Source: CALBZG01 sp964486295 (GTDB lineage Bacteria; Bacillota; Clostridia; Peptostreptococcales; Anaerovoracaceae). From it: a DNA stretch of 64,000 nt. A program made the translations under genes and the position numbers. The notes below the pieces were generated by a model. The model was not told the DNA's origin. It did not search any database and was given only the letters and a program-made list of their open reading frames with translations. Within the stretch, counting starts at the first letter, position 1. Each line of letters begins with the position of its first letter. Shown here piece by piece: positions 7,917-15,321 of this stretch. The DNA lies in the NCBI GenBank assembly GCA_964486295.1, contig CAZAMF010000005.1, positions 62,001 through 126,000 of the forward strand, written 5' to 3'.

Positions 7917-8459
7917 TTACCTCCAGATACTTTTCTGATTGCCGCCGAAATCAATGGATTTATGATCAATGTTCGCTGTGATATCGACATTTTCAGGTGC
8001 AAACACAAAAATGTTATTGGCAACTTTCTGCACATTTCCGTTCAGCGCATAAGTAGCTCCGCTCATGAAGTCAAAAATTTTCCTGGCCGTATCGCTTTCC
8101 AGCTTTTCCAGATTGAGGATCACAGGCTTTCTGCCTTTGAGACTGTCCACCAGCTTCGGACATTCTTCAAAGCCTTTCGGTTCAATAACAACCAGCTTAA
8201 ACGGATTCGTTCCGCCGGTTGAAGTTTGCTTGCTGACCTGGCTCAAGGACTGCGGAGGCTTCAGCTCCTGTCCGGATGAAACTTTATGCTCTCTTTTATA
8301 ATCCGGATCGTGTGCAGGCGGTTTATAATCCGGGCTTTTCGCTTCAAATGAGTTCTGTTTTTTCGACAGAGACGCCATCGCTTCCTGAACTTCATCCTCG
8401 CTGATCTCATCTACTTCTTCTATGCCCACCAGATTCTTAATACTCTTTAGCAAACTCAT
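7917..8459 (-). CDS. sepF: Cell division protein SepF
   Basis: SepF polymerises on the membrane and anchors or bundles FtsZ. It is 180 aa. An N-terminal amphipathic membrane-targeting helix (MSLLKSIKNLVGI), a linker rich in K, P and S (about 30-80), and a C-terminal DUF552 core (about 90-175, with RKPVILNLEKLESDTARKI and FDFMSGATYALNG) give the usual architecture. The site GGAGGTACAG precedes the ATG. It lies 11 bases after yggS. Confidence 0.94.
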   Translation of the reverse strand: MSLLKSIKNLVGIEEVDEISEDEVQEAMASLSKKQNSFEAKSPDYKPPAHDPDYKREHKVSSGQELKPPQSLSQVSKQTSTGGTNPFKLVVIEPKGFEECPKLVDSLKGRKPVILNLEKLESDTARKIFDFMSGATYALNGNVQKVANNIFVFAPENVDITANIDHKSIDFGGNQKSIWR

Positions 8460-8470
8460 ACCTGTACCTC

Positions 8471-9172
8471 CTAAATCCTGTTACCGTAATTTCTTTCGCC
8501 AAAAATGGCAGTGCCAATTCTGATCAGATTTGAACCTTCTTCGATCGCGACTTTAAAGTCATGGGACATGCCCATGGACAAATATTTAAAATCAAGATTC
8601 GGATGCACAACTTTGGAATACTGGTCATATAAATTTTTAACCTCCCTGAAATAGATGCGGATTTCATCCGAATCTTCCGCAAAAGGCGCAATGCACATCA
8701 GCCCTCTGATGCGGATATTCGGGCAGGTTTTCAATATATCTTCTATCAGCTGTCCCGCTTCCTGTGTTGTGATACCAAACTTGGATTCTTCTTCCGCGGA
8801 ATTGACCTGGACAAGAATATCCATGGTCTTCCCTGCCGTCTCGCAGCGTTTGTCTATTTCCATTGCGAGATGCAGGCTGTCTACACTGTGGATCATTGAC
8901 ACTTTGTCTATGATGTATTTTACCTTGTTTGTTTGTAAATGTCCAATTAAATGCCATTTTACAGGCAGAACCTTGTCAAACTTGTCAAGGATCTCCTGAA
9001 CCTTATTTTCACCTATATCCGTAACGCCGCACCTGATCGCTTCGTTGATTTCTTCAGGCATTCTTGTCTTGGTCACAGCGCAAAGGAGTATATCCCCGGG
9101 TATTCTGCCCGCTGCAACAGCGGCCCGGTCTTTTTGTTCGATTATATCAGCGAGATTTTCTTTAATGCCCAT
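8471..9172 (-). CDS. yggS: YggS family pyridoxal phosphate homeostasis protein
   Basis: PLP-binding, racemase-fold protein that buffers free pyridoxal phosphate (YlmE in Bacillus). It is 233 aa. The PLP-binding lysine lies in LLCAVTKTRMPEEI, and the phosphate-binding end is seen in LSMGMSHDFKVAIEEGSNLIRIGTAIFG. The ATG at 9172 shares its A with the stop of the upstream gene (TGATG), and CAGGAGGCC lies upstream; a TTG one codon earlier is possible. Confidence 0.93.
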   Translation of the reverse strand: MGIKENLADIIEQKDRAAVAAGRIPGDILLCAVTKTRMPEEINEAIRCGVTDIGENKVQEILDKFDKVLPVKWHLIGHLQTNKVKYIIDKVSMIHSVDSLHLAMEIDKRCETAGKTMDILVQVNSAEEESKFGITTQEAGQLIEDILKTCPNIRIRGLMCIAPFAEDSDEIRIYFREVKNLYDQYSKVVHPNLDFKYLSMGMSHDFKVAIEEGSNLIRIGTAIFGERNYGNRI

Positions 9173-10140
9173 CAATTCGGCCTCCTGACCAACTCATCAT
9201 ATACATCGACCGTATTCACCTGATTGCCTGCTTCATCATAATAATATTCCACTGCAAGACAACTGCTTTTTCCATCGGTGGCCAGCACCTTTACCTTCGT
9301 AAACACTTTTTCATTTTTCTTATTTATGACATAAACACCAATCTGGTCATCCACCACCGCAAGACTCTCGTTCGGAACGATAATTCCGTTCAGATCGCTG
9401 GTCAGCACCTTGGCATCCACCGTTCTTAAGGTTGCGAAATCCTCATAATAACGATCGGTTGTCAATGTGATCTGCCATTTTTCACCGTCTTCCAGGATAT
9501 TAGTCACTCTGGCCCTGATGTCGCCTTTCGGCAGATAGACCGTAACGCTGGATCCGATCTGGTATTTTGACACTACACCGCCATCAACCCATGCAACCAG
9601 ATCCCACTCATTATTGCGGCAAATCTTATACAGCGGTTCCTGAAAAAGCGTGGTTTTTCTTACAAGGTTTTGGCGTTCAAACTTCAGGCCGGATACTTCC
9701 TCATATTTCAACGACGGAATCTTTTCCGGGGTAAAACTGCTTTCATATCCATCGATGTAGTAACTGACAACCCCGCTGAATTCGGCCTGATACCCTCCGT
9801 GAATGACTGCAGCGTTTCCGATCCTGTCCATCAAGTCCTCAAAACGGTCCTTATCCGCTTTCACGGTTTCATTGGTAACTTCCAGAATGGTCGAACCTTT
9901 TCGCACAAGGGAGTTCTGTTCAAAATAGTAATTGATGGCTCCCTGGTCGGCTGCAAGATAGACGGTCTCATTTCTGACCACATAACACCGGATATCGTCG
10001 GTCACTCGGAAACTGCCATACTCCGCGGTCATAGTTGCTGTCAACATGGAGGCAATCCCCGGAACAAGATAAATGATCGCGCCCAATCCGATGGCTATAG
10101 CAAGATATATTATGATAACAATATTTCTTTTAAGTTTCAT
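9172..10140 (-). CDS. HlyD-like periplasmic-adaptor family protein
   Basis: 322-aa protein with one N-terminal membrane anchor (about residues 7-28) and an extracytoplasmic body. Two beta-rich biotinyl-lipoyl-like segments are seen (around GAINYYFEQNSLVRKGSTILEVTN and later strands near GSSVTVYLPKGDIRARVTNI). Clostridial genomes often carry such a protein next to yggS-sepF, where annotation pipelines call it an HlyD-family efflux adaptor. No transporter partner is nearby, so a role linked to the envelope or division is at least as likely. It overlaps the end of trmD by 11 bases. Confidence 0.7.
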   Translation of the reverse strand: MKLKRNIVIIIYLAIAIGLGAIIYLVPGIASMLTATMTAEYGSFRVTDDIRCYVVRNETVYLAADQGAINYYFEQNSLVRKGSTILEVTNETVKADKDRFEDLMDRIGNAAVIHGGYQAEFSGVVSYYIDGYESSFTPEKIPSLKYEEVSGLKFERQNLVRKTTLFQEPLYKICRNNEWDLVAWVDGGVVSKYQIGSSVTVYLPKGDIRARVTNILEDGEKWQITLTTDRYYEDFATLRTVDAKVLTSDLNGIIVPNESLAVVDDQIGVYVINKKNEKVFTKVKVLATDGKSSCLAVEYYYDEAGNQVNTVDVYDELVRRPN

Positions 10141-10873
10141 TCACAACCTTCTCAAGAATCTTTTTCTCGTCTTTAGACAAGGTGTCGAGTTTTTCGGAAA
10201 CAAACCGGTCAAAAAGTTCCGGTCGCCGTGCTTTTGTCAACCTGAGCGACTGCTCAAATTTCCAATGATCGATCAGTTTATGGTTTCCGCTGACCAGCAC
10301 TTCGGGGACTTTCATCCCCGCATATTCCCGCGGTTTTGTGTATTGAGGATACTCCAGAAGACCGGAATAAACAGATTCCTGATCCGCACCCTCTTCGGTA
10401 TGCAAGACGTCAGGAATGAAGCGCGCTACACAGTCGATCAGGACCATGGCGGGAAGTTCACCTCCGGTCAAAACAAAATCCCCGATAGAAACTTCTTCGA
10501 TATTCCAATAGTCCAGAATTCTTTGATCCACACCTTCATAGTGGCCGCACAGGACAAATATTTCCTCTTCCCCGGCCAGCTCGCCGATCAGTTCACGATC
10601 CAGCAGCCTTCCGCGTGGCGACATATAGAGGATCCTTTTGCCGCGGGCTTCTGTAGCTTCCAGTGCATCAAAAACCGGTTGCGCCAGCAGTACCATGCCC
10701 ACCCCGCCGCCGAACGGCGTATCATCGGCTTTGTTATGCTTGTCCGTTGTATAATCCCTGATATTGATCAGTTTTATTTCCAGGGCTCCCTTTTCTGAAG
10801 CTTTTCCGAGAATACTTGCCTCGGTCACCGGAGTAAACATCTCCGGAAACAATGTCAAAACATTTATTTTCAT
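10130..10873 (-). CDS. trmD: tRNA (guanosine(37)-N1)-methyltransferase
   Basis: SPOUT-class methyltransferase that makes m1G37 and so prevents +1 frameshifting. It is 247 aa. It opens MKINVLTLFPEMF. The knotted SAM-binding part includes LCGHYEGVDQRI and IGDFVLTGGELPAM. The ATG follows the rimM stop directly (TAAATG). The rimM-trmD order is nearly universal. Confidence 0.97.
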   Translation of the reverse strand: MKINVLTLFPEMFTPVTEASILGKASEKGALEIKLINIRDYTTDKHNKADDTPFGGGVGMVLLAQPVFDALEATEARGKRILYMSPRGRLLDRELIGELAGEEEIFVLCGHYEGVDQRILDYWNIEEVSIGDFVLTGGELPAMVLIDCVARFIPDVLHTEEGADQESVYSGLLEYPQYTKPREYAGMKVPEVLVSGNHKLIDHWKFEQSLRLTKARRPELFDRFVSEKLDTLSKDEKKILEKVVNET

Positions 10874-11368
10874 TTATAAGTCCAGCAATCCCTGCGGAAG
10901 CCGTACAGTCACCTTTTTTTCTTTCAGATCCACATCGAGAATAAACTCTTCCACTCCCGGCAACAGCACTTTCTTCCCTTTTACATCTATTTCATAAAGA
11001 TCCTGTGCGGAATTCTGAATGACATTTGTCAGTGTCCCCAGGATCTCCCCTGTTTCGAGAACCACAAGAACACCTATTAAATCTCTGATATAATAGGTTC
11101 CTTCCGGCAGTTCCTTAAGATCCGCTTCAGTAATGTAAATATTTTTACCTTTCAGGGCTTCCGCTGCATTTCTGTCATCGATGCCTTTCAGTTTCAGTAT
11201 AACCAGATGCTGCTGAAAACGGACCTTCTCAATCTCAAACAGATCGTCATCCACATAAACCGTGTGAAGATCGTAATAACGTTCCTGCGAGTCCGAATAA
11301 TTATAGATCTTGACCTCACCTTTGAGGCCGACTGCATTGACGATCTGACCTATTATTATTTTTTCCAT
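10874..11368 (-). CDS. rimM: Ribosome maturation factor RimM
   Basis: Assists 30S head assembly and binds ribosomal protein S19. It is 164 aa with an N-terminal beta-barrel (IIIGQIVNAVGLKGEVKIYN) and a C-terminal PRC-barrel domain (RDLIGVLVVLETGEILG ... DVKGKKVLLPGVEEFI). It overlaps khpA by one base and abuts trmD, forming rpsP-khpA-rimM-trmD. Confidence 0.95.
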   Translation of the reverse strand: MEKIIIGQIVNAVGLKGEVKIYNYSDSQERYYDLHTVYVDDDLFEIEKVRFQQHLVILKLKGIDDRNAAEALKGKNIYITEADLKELPEGTYYIRDLIGVLVVLETGEILGTLTNVIQNSAQDLYEIDVKGKKVLLPGVEEFILDVDLKEKKVTVRLPQGLLDL

Positions 11369-11604
11369 TATTTTTCTTGTATGATTTCCACAACAACTTT
11401 TTGGTTGGCTTTTGTTGCAGCAGCCTTCACGACAGTTCTGAGCGCTTTTGCAATTCTCCCCTGTTTACCGATAACTTTGCCCATATCTTCCGGAGCAACC
11501 TTCAGTTCGATGATAACAGAAGTTTTGCCGGGAATTTCCTTCACCTCTACGGCATCGGGATTCTCAACCAGCGACTTTGCAATTATCTCAACCAATTCAA
11601 CCAT
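11368..11604 (-). CDS. khpA: KH-domain RNA-binding protein KhpA
   Basis: 78-aa protein that is almost entirely one type II KH domain, with the RNA-contacting GKVIGKQGRIAKAL loop. In Gram-positive bacteria KhpA pairs with KhpB (Jag/EloR) to bind RNA and affect cell length. I start it at the ATG at 11604, preceded by AAAGCGGTGAAACTA; a GTG three codons earlier is the alternative. It is located between rpsP and rimM as usual. Confidence 0.93.
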   Translation of the reverse strand: MVELVEIIAKSLVENPDAVEVKEIPGKTSVIIELKVAPEDMGKVIGKQGRIAKALRTVVKAAATKANQKVVVEIIQEK

Positions 11605-11626
11605 TAGTTTCACCGCTTTCTATTGT

Positions 11627-11866
11627 TTAAAGTACGCCTGTTTTCTTGAAGAGTGATTTGACCACCTCGGTAGGCTGTGCGCCGGAAGCGATCCAGGTTT
11701 TTGCCTTTTCTCCGTCGATTCTGATTTCCGGTGGTTCTGTCATTGGATTGTATATACCGATTTCTTCAATGAATTTACCATCTCTTGGGCTTCTGGAGTC
11801 AGCAACAATTATTCTGTAAAAAGGCTTTTTGTGCGCTCCCATTCTTCTTAATCTGATCTTTACCAT
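11627..11866 (-). CDS. rpsP: 30S ribosomal protein S16
   Basis: bS16, 79 aa, needed for 30S assembly. The opening MVKIRLRRMGAHKKPFYRI and the block VADSRSPRDGKFIEEIGIYNP are diagnostic. It has the site CAGGAGGAAAAGAA. It lies between ffh and khpA in the conserved order. Confidence 0.97.
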   Translation of the reverse strand: MVKIRLRRMGAHKKPFYRIIVADSRSPRDGKFIEEIGIYNPMTEPPEIRIDGEKAKTWIASGAQPTEVVKSLFKKTGVL

Positions 11867-11920
11867 TTCTTTTCCTCCTGATTTTAATTAATTTAATTTT
11901 TTATGTTGAAGGGAATCCGC

Positions 11921-13261
11921 CTAGAAAGGGAAATTCCCGCCCCTTAACTTTTTGTTCATTTTGCCGCCCGCAAATTGCTTCATCATCTTCCTGGCATCAT
12001 CATACCGCTTGATCAGCGTATTGACTCTGCTTACAGGCTGCCCTGATCCTGCGGCAATACGTTTTCGTCTGCTTGCATTCAGCAAATTTGGATTTTTGCG
12101 TTCCTCCGGCGTCATGGAGAGTATGACCGCTTCCATCTGGCGGAATTCTTTTTCACCCTGGTCGATATCGACATCCTTCAGATTTTTATTCCCCATACCC
12201 GGCAGCATGTCCAGGATTTTAGCAATCCCGCCCATCTTTCTGACCTGTCCCATCTGCTCTAGAAAATCCTCCAGTGTGAATTCGTTCTTCCGGATTTTTT
12301 TCTCCAGAGCGGCTGCCTGTTTTTCATCATAGCTTTCCTGGGCTTTTTCGATCAAACTGAGCATATCGCCCATTCCCAGTATTCTGCTGGCCATTCGTTC
12401 AGGGTGAAACGGTTCCAAGGCATCGGATTTCTCTCCGGTACCCACGAACTTGATAGGTTTTCCGGTCACTTTTTTTGTTGAAAGCGCTGCACCGCCTCTG
12501 GAATCTCCATCCATCTTGGTCATAATGATGCCGTCTATGCCCAGTTTGGTATTGAATCCTTCCGCCGCGTTCACAGCATCCTGTCCAGTAAGAGCATCCA
12601 CAACAAGAAGGATTTCCTGAGGTCTTACAGCAGTTTTGATTCTTACCAGCTCCTCCATCAGCGCTTCATCGATCTGAAGGCGTCCGGCTGTGTCTACAAT
12701 CAGAACATTATATCCCTTGATTTCAGCCTCTTTCATCGCCGCTAATGCGATTTTTTCAGGCTCTTTGGAATCCCTCATTGTAAATACGGGAACCCCGACT
12801 GTTTTGCCTACGATCTCCAGCTGATCGATAGCTGCCGGCCTGTAAATATCGCAAGCTGCCAGCATCGGCTTTTTCCCTTCTTTCTTCAGATACGCGGCCA
12901 GCTTCCCGCATGTTGTTGTTTTTCCGGTACCTTGCAGACCTACCATCAGGTAAGTTGTGAATCCGCGTGGTGAGTAAGTGAGTTTGCTCCCTGCGCCACC
13001 CATCAATTCGATCAATTGCTCATTGACGATTTTGATCACCTGCTGTCCCGGAGTCAGGCTTTCCAAAACCTCACTGCCCAGACATTTTTCTTTGACGTTG
13101 TCTACAAACTCTTTTACAACTTTAAAATTAACGTCCGCTTCCAGCAAGGCCAGCTTGACCTCTCTCATCGCATCGTTAATATCGCTTTCAGTAAGGACGC
13201 CCTTGCCTTTCAGTTTTTTAAATACACTTTGCAGTTTCTCGGACAGACTCTCAAATGCCAT
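11921..13261 (-). CDS. ffh: Signal recognition particle protein Ffh
   Basis: SRP54 GTPase that targets nascent membrane proteins. It is 446 aa from the ATG at 13261 (preceded by AAGGAGGTTGGCG). An N-domain helical bundle comes first, then the G-domain with GLQGTGKTTTCGKLA (about 105-119), DTAGRL and TKMDGDSRGG. The methionine-rich M-domain (about 330-440, many Met with the GMGDMLSLIEKA linker) binds 4.5S RNA and signal peptides. It follows ylxM by 11 bases. Confidence 0.97.
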   Translation of the reverse strand: MAFESLSEKLQSVFKKLKGKGVLTESDINDAMREVKLALLEADVNFKVVKEFVDNVKEKCLGSEVLESLTPGQQVIKIVNEQLIELMGGAGSKLTYSPRGFTTYLMVGLQGTGKTTTCGKLAAYLKKEGKKPMLAACDIYRPAAIDQLEIVGKTVGVPVFTMRDSKEPEKIALAAMKEAEIKGYNVLIVDTAGRLQIDEALMEELVRIKTAVRPQEILLVVDALTGQDAVNAAEGFNTKLGIDGIIMTKMDGDSRGGAALSTKKVTGKPIKFVGTGEKSDALEPFHPERMASRILGMGDMLSLIEKAQESYDEKQAAALEKKIRKNEFTLEDFLEQMGQVRKMGGIAKILDMLPGMGNKNLKDVDIDQGEKEFRQMEAVILSMTPEERKNPNLLNASRRKRIAAGSGQPVSRVNTLIKRYDDARKMMKQFAGGKMNKKLRGGNFPF

Positions 13262-13272
13262 CGCCAACCTCC

Positions 13273-13629
13273 TTATTGCTCCATGTTATCTATCGTATCT
13301 TTAATGCCGGTCAGTTGTTTTACAAGGTCGGCATTTTCTTTGTTGATCTCAATGAGGCTCTCAAGATCCTTGTGAAGACTTGCCATTGCATTCTTCCTTT
13401 CAATGAATCGTCTGATCAGTCCCAGTTTATCTTCATATTCCAAAAGGGATTTTTCCGCATTCTTCAGGGCATCATGGACTCCCTGTCTGCTGATTCCGAA
13501 TTCATCCGCAATCTCGGACAAAGACAGGTTTTCTTCATGATAAAGTTTCATGACATCCTTCTGCCTGGCTGTTAACAGTTCTCCGTAAAAGTCGTACAAA
13601 AGGCTTTCTTTTGCTATGTTTTCGATCAT
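13273..13629 (-). CDS. ylxM: YlxM family DNA-binding protein
   Basis: 118-aa helix-turn-helix protein of the YlxM/p13 family, nearly always encoded upstream of ffh. In streptococci the homologue modulates SRP activity. The HTH is seen as NLSLSEIADEFGISRQGVHDAL (about 33-54), followed by a coiled-coil C-terminus. It has the site ATAGGAGAATCGGG. It is the first gene of ylxM-ffh and is transcribed from a promoter embedded in a large inverted repeat. Confidence 0.9.
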   Translation of the reverse strand: MIENIAKESLLYDFYGELLTARQKDVMKLYHEENLSLSEIADEFGISRQGVHDALKNAEKSLLEYEDKLGLIRRFIERKNAMASLHKDLESLIEINKENADLVKQLTGIKDTIDNMEQ

Positions 13630-13650
13630 CCCGATTCTCCTATCAAGTTA

Positions 13651-13705
13651 AAATACTTGACACCTTGGATAATCTATCATTCTTTTTATCCGGTGTCAAG
13701 TATTT
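13651..13705 (-). promoter_or_regulatory. Palindromic promoter region of ylxM-ffh
   Basis: Arms AAATACTTGACACC (13651-13664 and 13692-13705) are perfect 14-base inverted repeats. Inside them GGATAA/TTATCC (13667-13672, 13686-13691) extends the symmetry, with a two-base offset. On the minus strand the distal arm supplies the -35 TTGACA (13694-13699). After a 17-base spacer comes TAGATT (13671-13676), and the proximal arm covers the start of transcription. This layout suits an operator. Confidence 0.6.
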
Positions 13706-13763
13706 ACCCTTAACAATTATTTATTTTCGTGTCCAGTCCCGCGATACCGATGGGAAAAAGCGT

Positions 13764-14885
13764 CTATTGATATAGATACATTGGCATCATTTCACTGTTT
13801 TCATCCATCATTTTTTTCAGCACAGCCATGTCGCCTGTTTCTGTTTCGCTGATCAGGCCGGCCAATCCGTTCAGAAAGTCGAAAAATGGCTTATTCTGCG
13901 TATAGTACAGCTCTTCGATCCGGCAATTCTGAAGTCCGTATGATTTCTGCATATCCAGAGTGGCTTCATCCAGGGTGCCGATCTGATCGATCAGCCCGGT
14001 GTCAAGAGCCTGTTTAGCTGTATAGATCCTACCATCAGCAAGTTGGCGGACCCGGTCGTTATTCATGTTTCTTCCTTCAGCCACTATTCCTACGAATTGT
14101 CCATATGCTTCATCGATGAGGCTTTTAAATATAGCCAGCTGCTCCTCTGTCATCGGCTCAAACATGGATCCCATGGCTTTGTTTCTACCTGAAGTTATGG
14201 TTACAGTTTTGACTCCATGCGACTTTAGGAATTCGGATACATCAAAATAAGTTCCCATAGTGACGCCGATAGATCCGGTCCAGGTGTTCCTGTTAGCGAT
14301 AATTTTGTCTGCCGGCGCCGATATGTAATAGCCACCCGAAGCGGCCATGCTGCCCATTACTGAATAGACCGGCCTTCCGGTGGAATCCTGATAATCCTTT
14401 ATAGCAAGATACAGTTCATCGGACTCATACACACCGCCTCCCGGCGAGTCTACCCAGATGATCAGTCCTTTGTTGTTGCTGTCATTTTTCAACTCGTTGA
14501 TCAGCTCCAGCGTCCATCCGTGCTGATAGCCGGTGGCATATCCGAACATATCGGTATTGCCGTCCATGATGGTGCCTTCTACGGCGATCTGAGCGATATA
14601 GTCATAGGAAGGCAGCGCCGGTTCTTCTATGGTTACCCCCGTATTGACCGGCAGTCCAATATTGCTGAAAAAGTCCCCCGCCAGCTGGTTGCAGGATACG
14701 CCCAGGATAATGACACCTGCAAGTATGGCACCGATGATGATCAGGCCATTCCGCAGCCCTTTTTTCCGGGTTCCCGTCGGTGTGGATCTGTTTTCGATTT
14801 TATAATAGCTGATTCCGTTTTCATCCGGTTTCGTGTATTTCACTTCGCCTGACGAATTCTCTTCACTTTTTACTTTTCCTTCCAT
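13764..14885 (-). CDS. sppA: Signal peptide peptidase SppA (S49 family)
   Basis: Membrane-bound serine protease that degrades cleaved signal peptides. It is 373 aa from the ATG at 14885 (AAGGAAGAA upstream). A charged cytosolic N-terminus precedes one membrane segment (about residues 45-66). The S49 domain has WVDSPGGGVYESDEL, the nucleophile Ser within SMAASGGYYIS, and the general-base Lys within SGRNKAMGSMFEPM. The long charged N-terminus, and a short C-terminal tail beyond the protease domain, are typical of Firmicutes forms. Confidence 0.93.
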   Translation of the reverse strand: MEGKVKSEENSSGEVKYTKPDENGISYYKIENRSTPTGTRKKGLRNGLIIIGAILAGVIILGVSCNQLAGDFFSNIGLPVNTGVTIEEPALPSYDYIAQIAVEGTIMDGNTDMFGYATGYQHGWTLELINELKNDSNNKGLIIWVDSPGGGVYESDELYLAIKDYQDSTGRPVYSVMGSMAASGGYYISAPADKIIANRNTWTGSIGVTMGTYFDVSEFLKSHGVKTVTITSGRNKAMGSMFEPMTEEQLAIFKSLIDEAYGQFVGIVAEGRNMNNDRVRQLADGRIYTAKQALDTGLIDQIGTLDEATLDMQKSYGLQNCRIEELYYTQNKPFFDFLNGLAGLISETETGDMAVLKKMMDENSEMMPMYLYQ

Positions 14886-14956
14886 TTCTTCCTTGGCTCC
14901 CCGTCCAGTCAAAAATAATCAGTTGTATTTTATTGGCAGTCAGCGTTTCAGTTCCT

Positions 14957-15238
14957 TTATTCGTCGAAATCCGCATCCTCGCATTCCTCTAGAGGTACCG
15001 GGACCACAATGTTTCTTGCGTCTTCCAGTGTTTCTTCCGGAACATAGATATCGATGGGGAATGCCACATTCTTACCCATGGCAATTTCAAGAAAATTGCT
15101 TGCCCCTCTATATTTCTTAATACAAGGGATGCCCTCGCTCCTTAGTTTGGATTCAAAAATATCTGCTTCCATGCTGTCCGCCGCAGTGCAAAGAAACACA
15201 CCGCCGCCCCACTCTTCGTTTTCTTTAACTCCCCACAT
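14957..15238 (-). CDS. DUF2007 domain-containing protein
   Basis: 93-aa protein matching the small DUF2007 fold, called putative signal-transducing protein in databases. The core pattern is LCTAADSMEADIFESKLRSEGIPC, followed by a strand near VAFPIDIYVPEETLEDARNIV. The C-terminus is acidic. Function is unknown. It has a clear site GGGAGGTTTATA and lies between thrS and sppA, all on the minus strand. Confidence 0.7.
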   Translation of the reverse strand: MWGVKENEEWGGGVFLCTAADSMEADIFESKLRSEGIPCIKKYRGASNFLEIAMGKNVAFPIDIYVPEETLEDARNIVVPVPLEECEDADFDE

Positions 15239-15282
15239 TATAAACCTCCCGGTGAAATAATCCCTTCATATCTTTCGATTTC

Positions 15283-15310
15283 AAAAAAGAGCAGATCATC
15301 GATCCGCTCT
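15283..15310 (-). terminator. Intrinsic terminator of thrS
   Basis: Minus-strand AGAGCGGATC-GAT-GATCTGCTCT hairpin followed by TTTTTT (15283-15288), starting about 12 bases after the thrS stop. Confidence 0.85.
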
Positions 15311-15321
15311 CTGAAAGCCTG

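Noticed and set aside
15239..15321. Frameshifted or truncated TGS domain of ThrS
   Set aside because: The N-terminal end of thrS is at 17067, and the sequence beyond it is an AT-rich promoter region in every frame; nothing resembling TGS is present. The other end of the gene holds a terminator.
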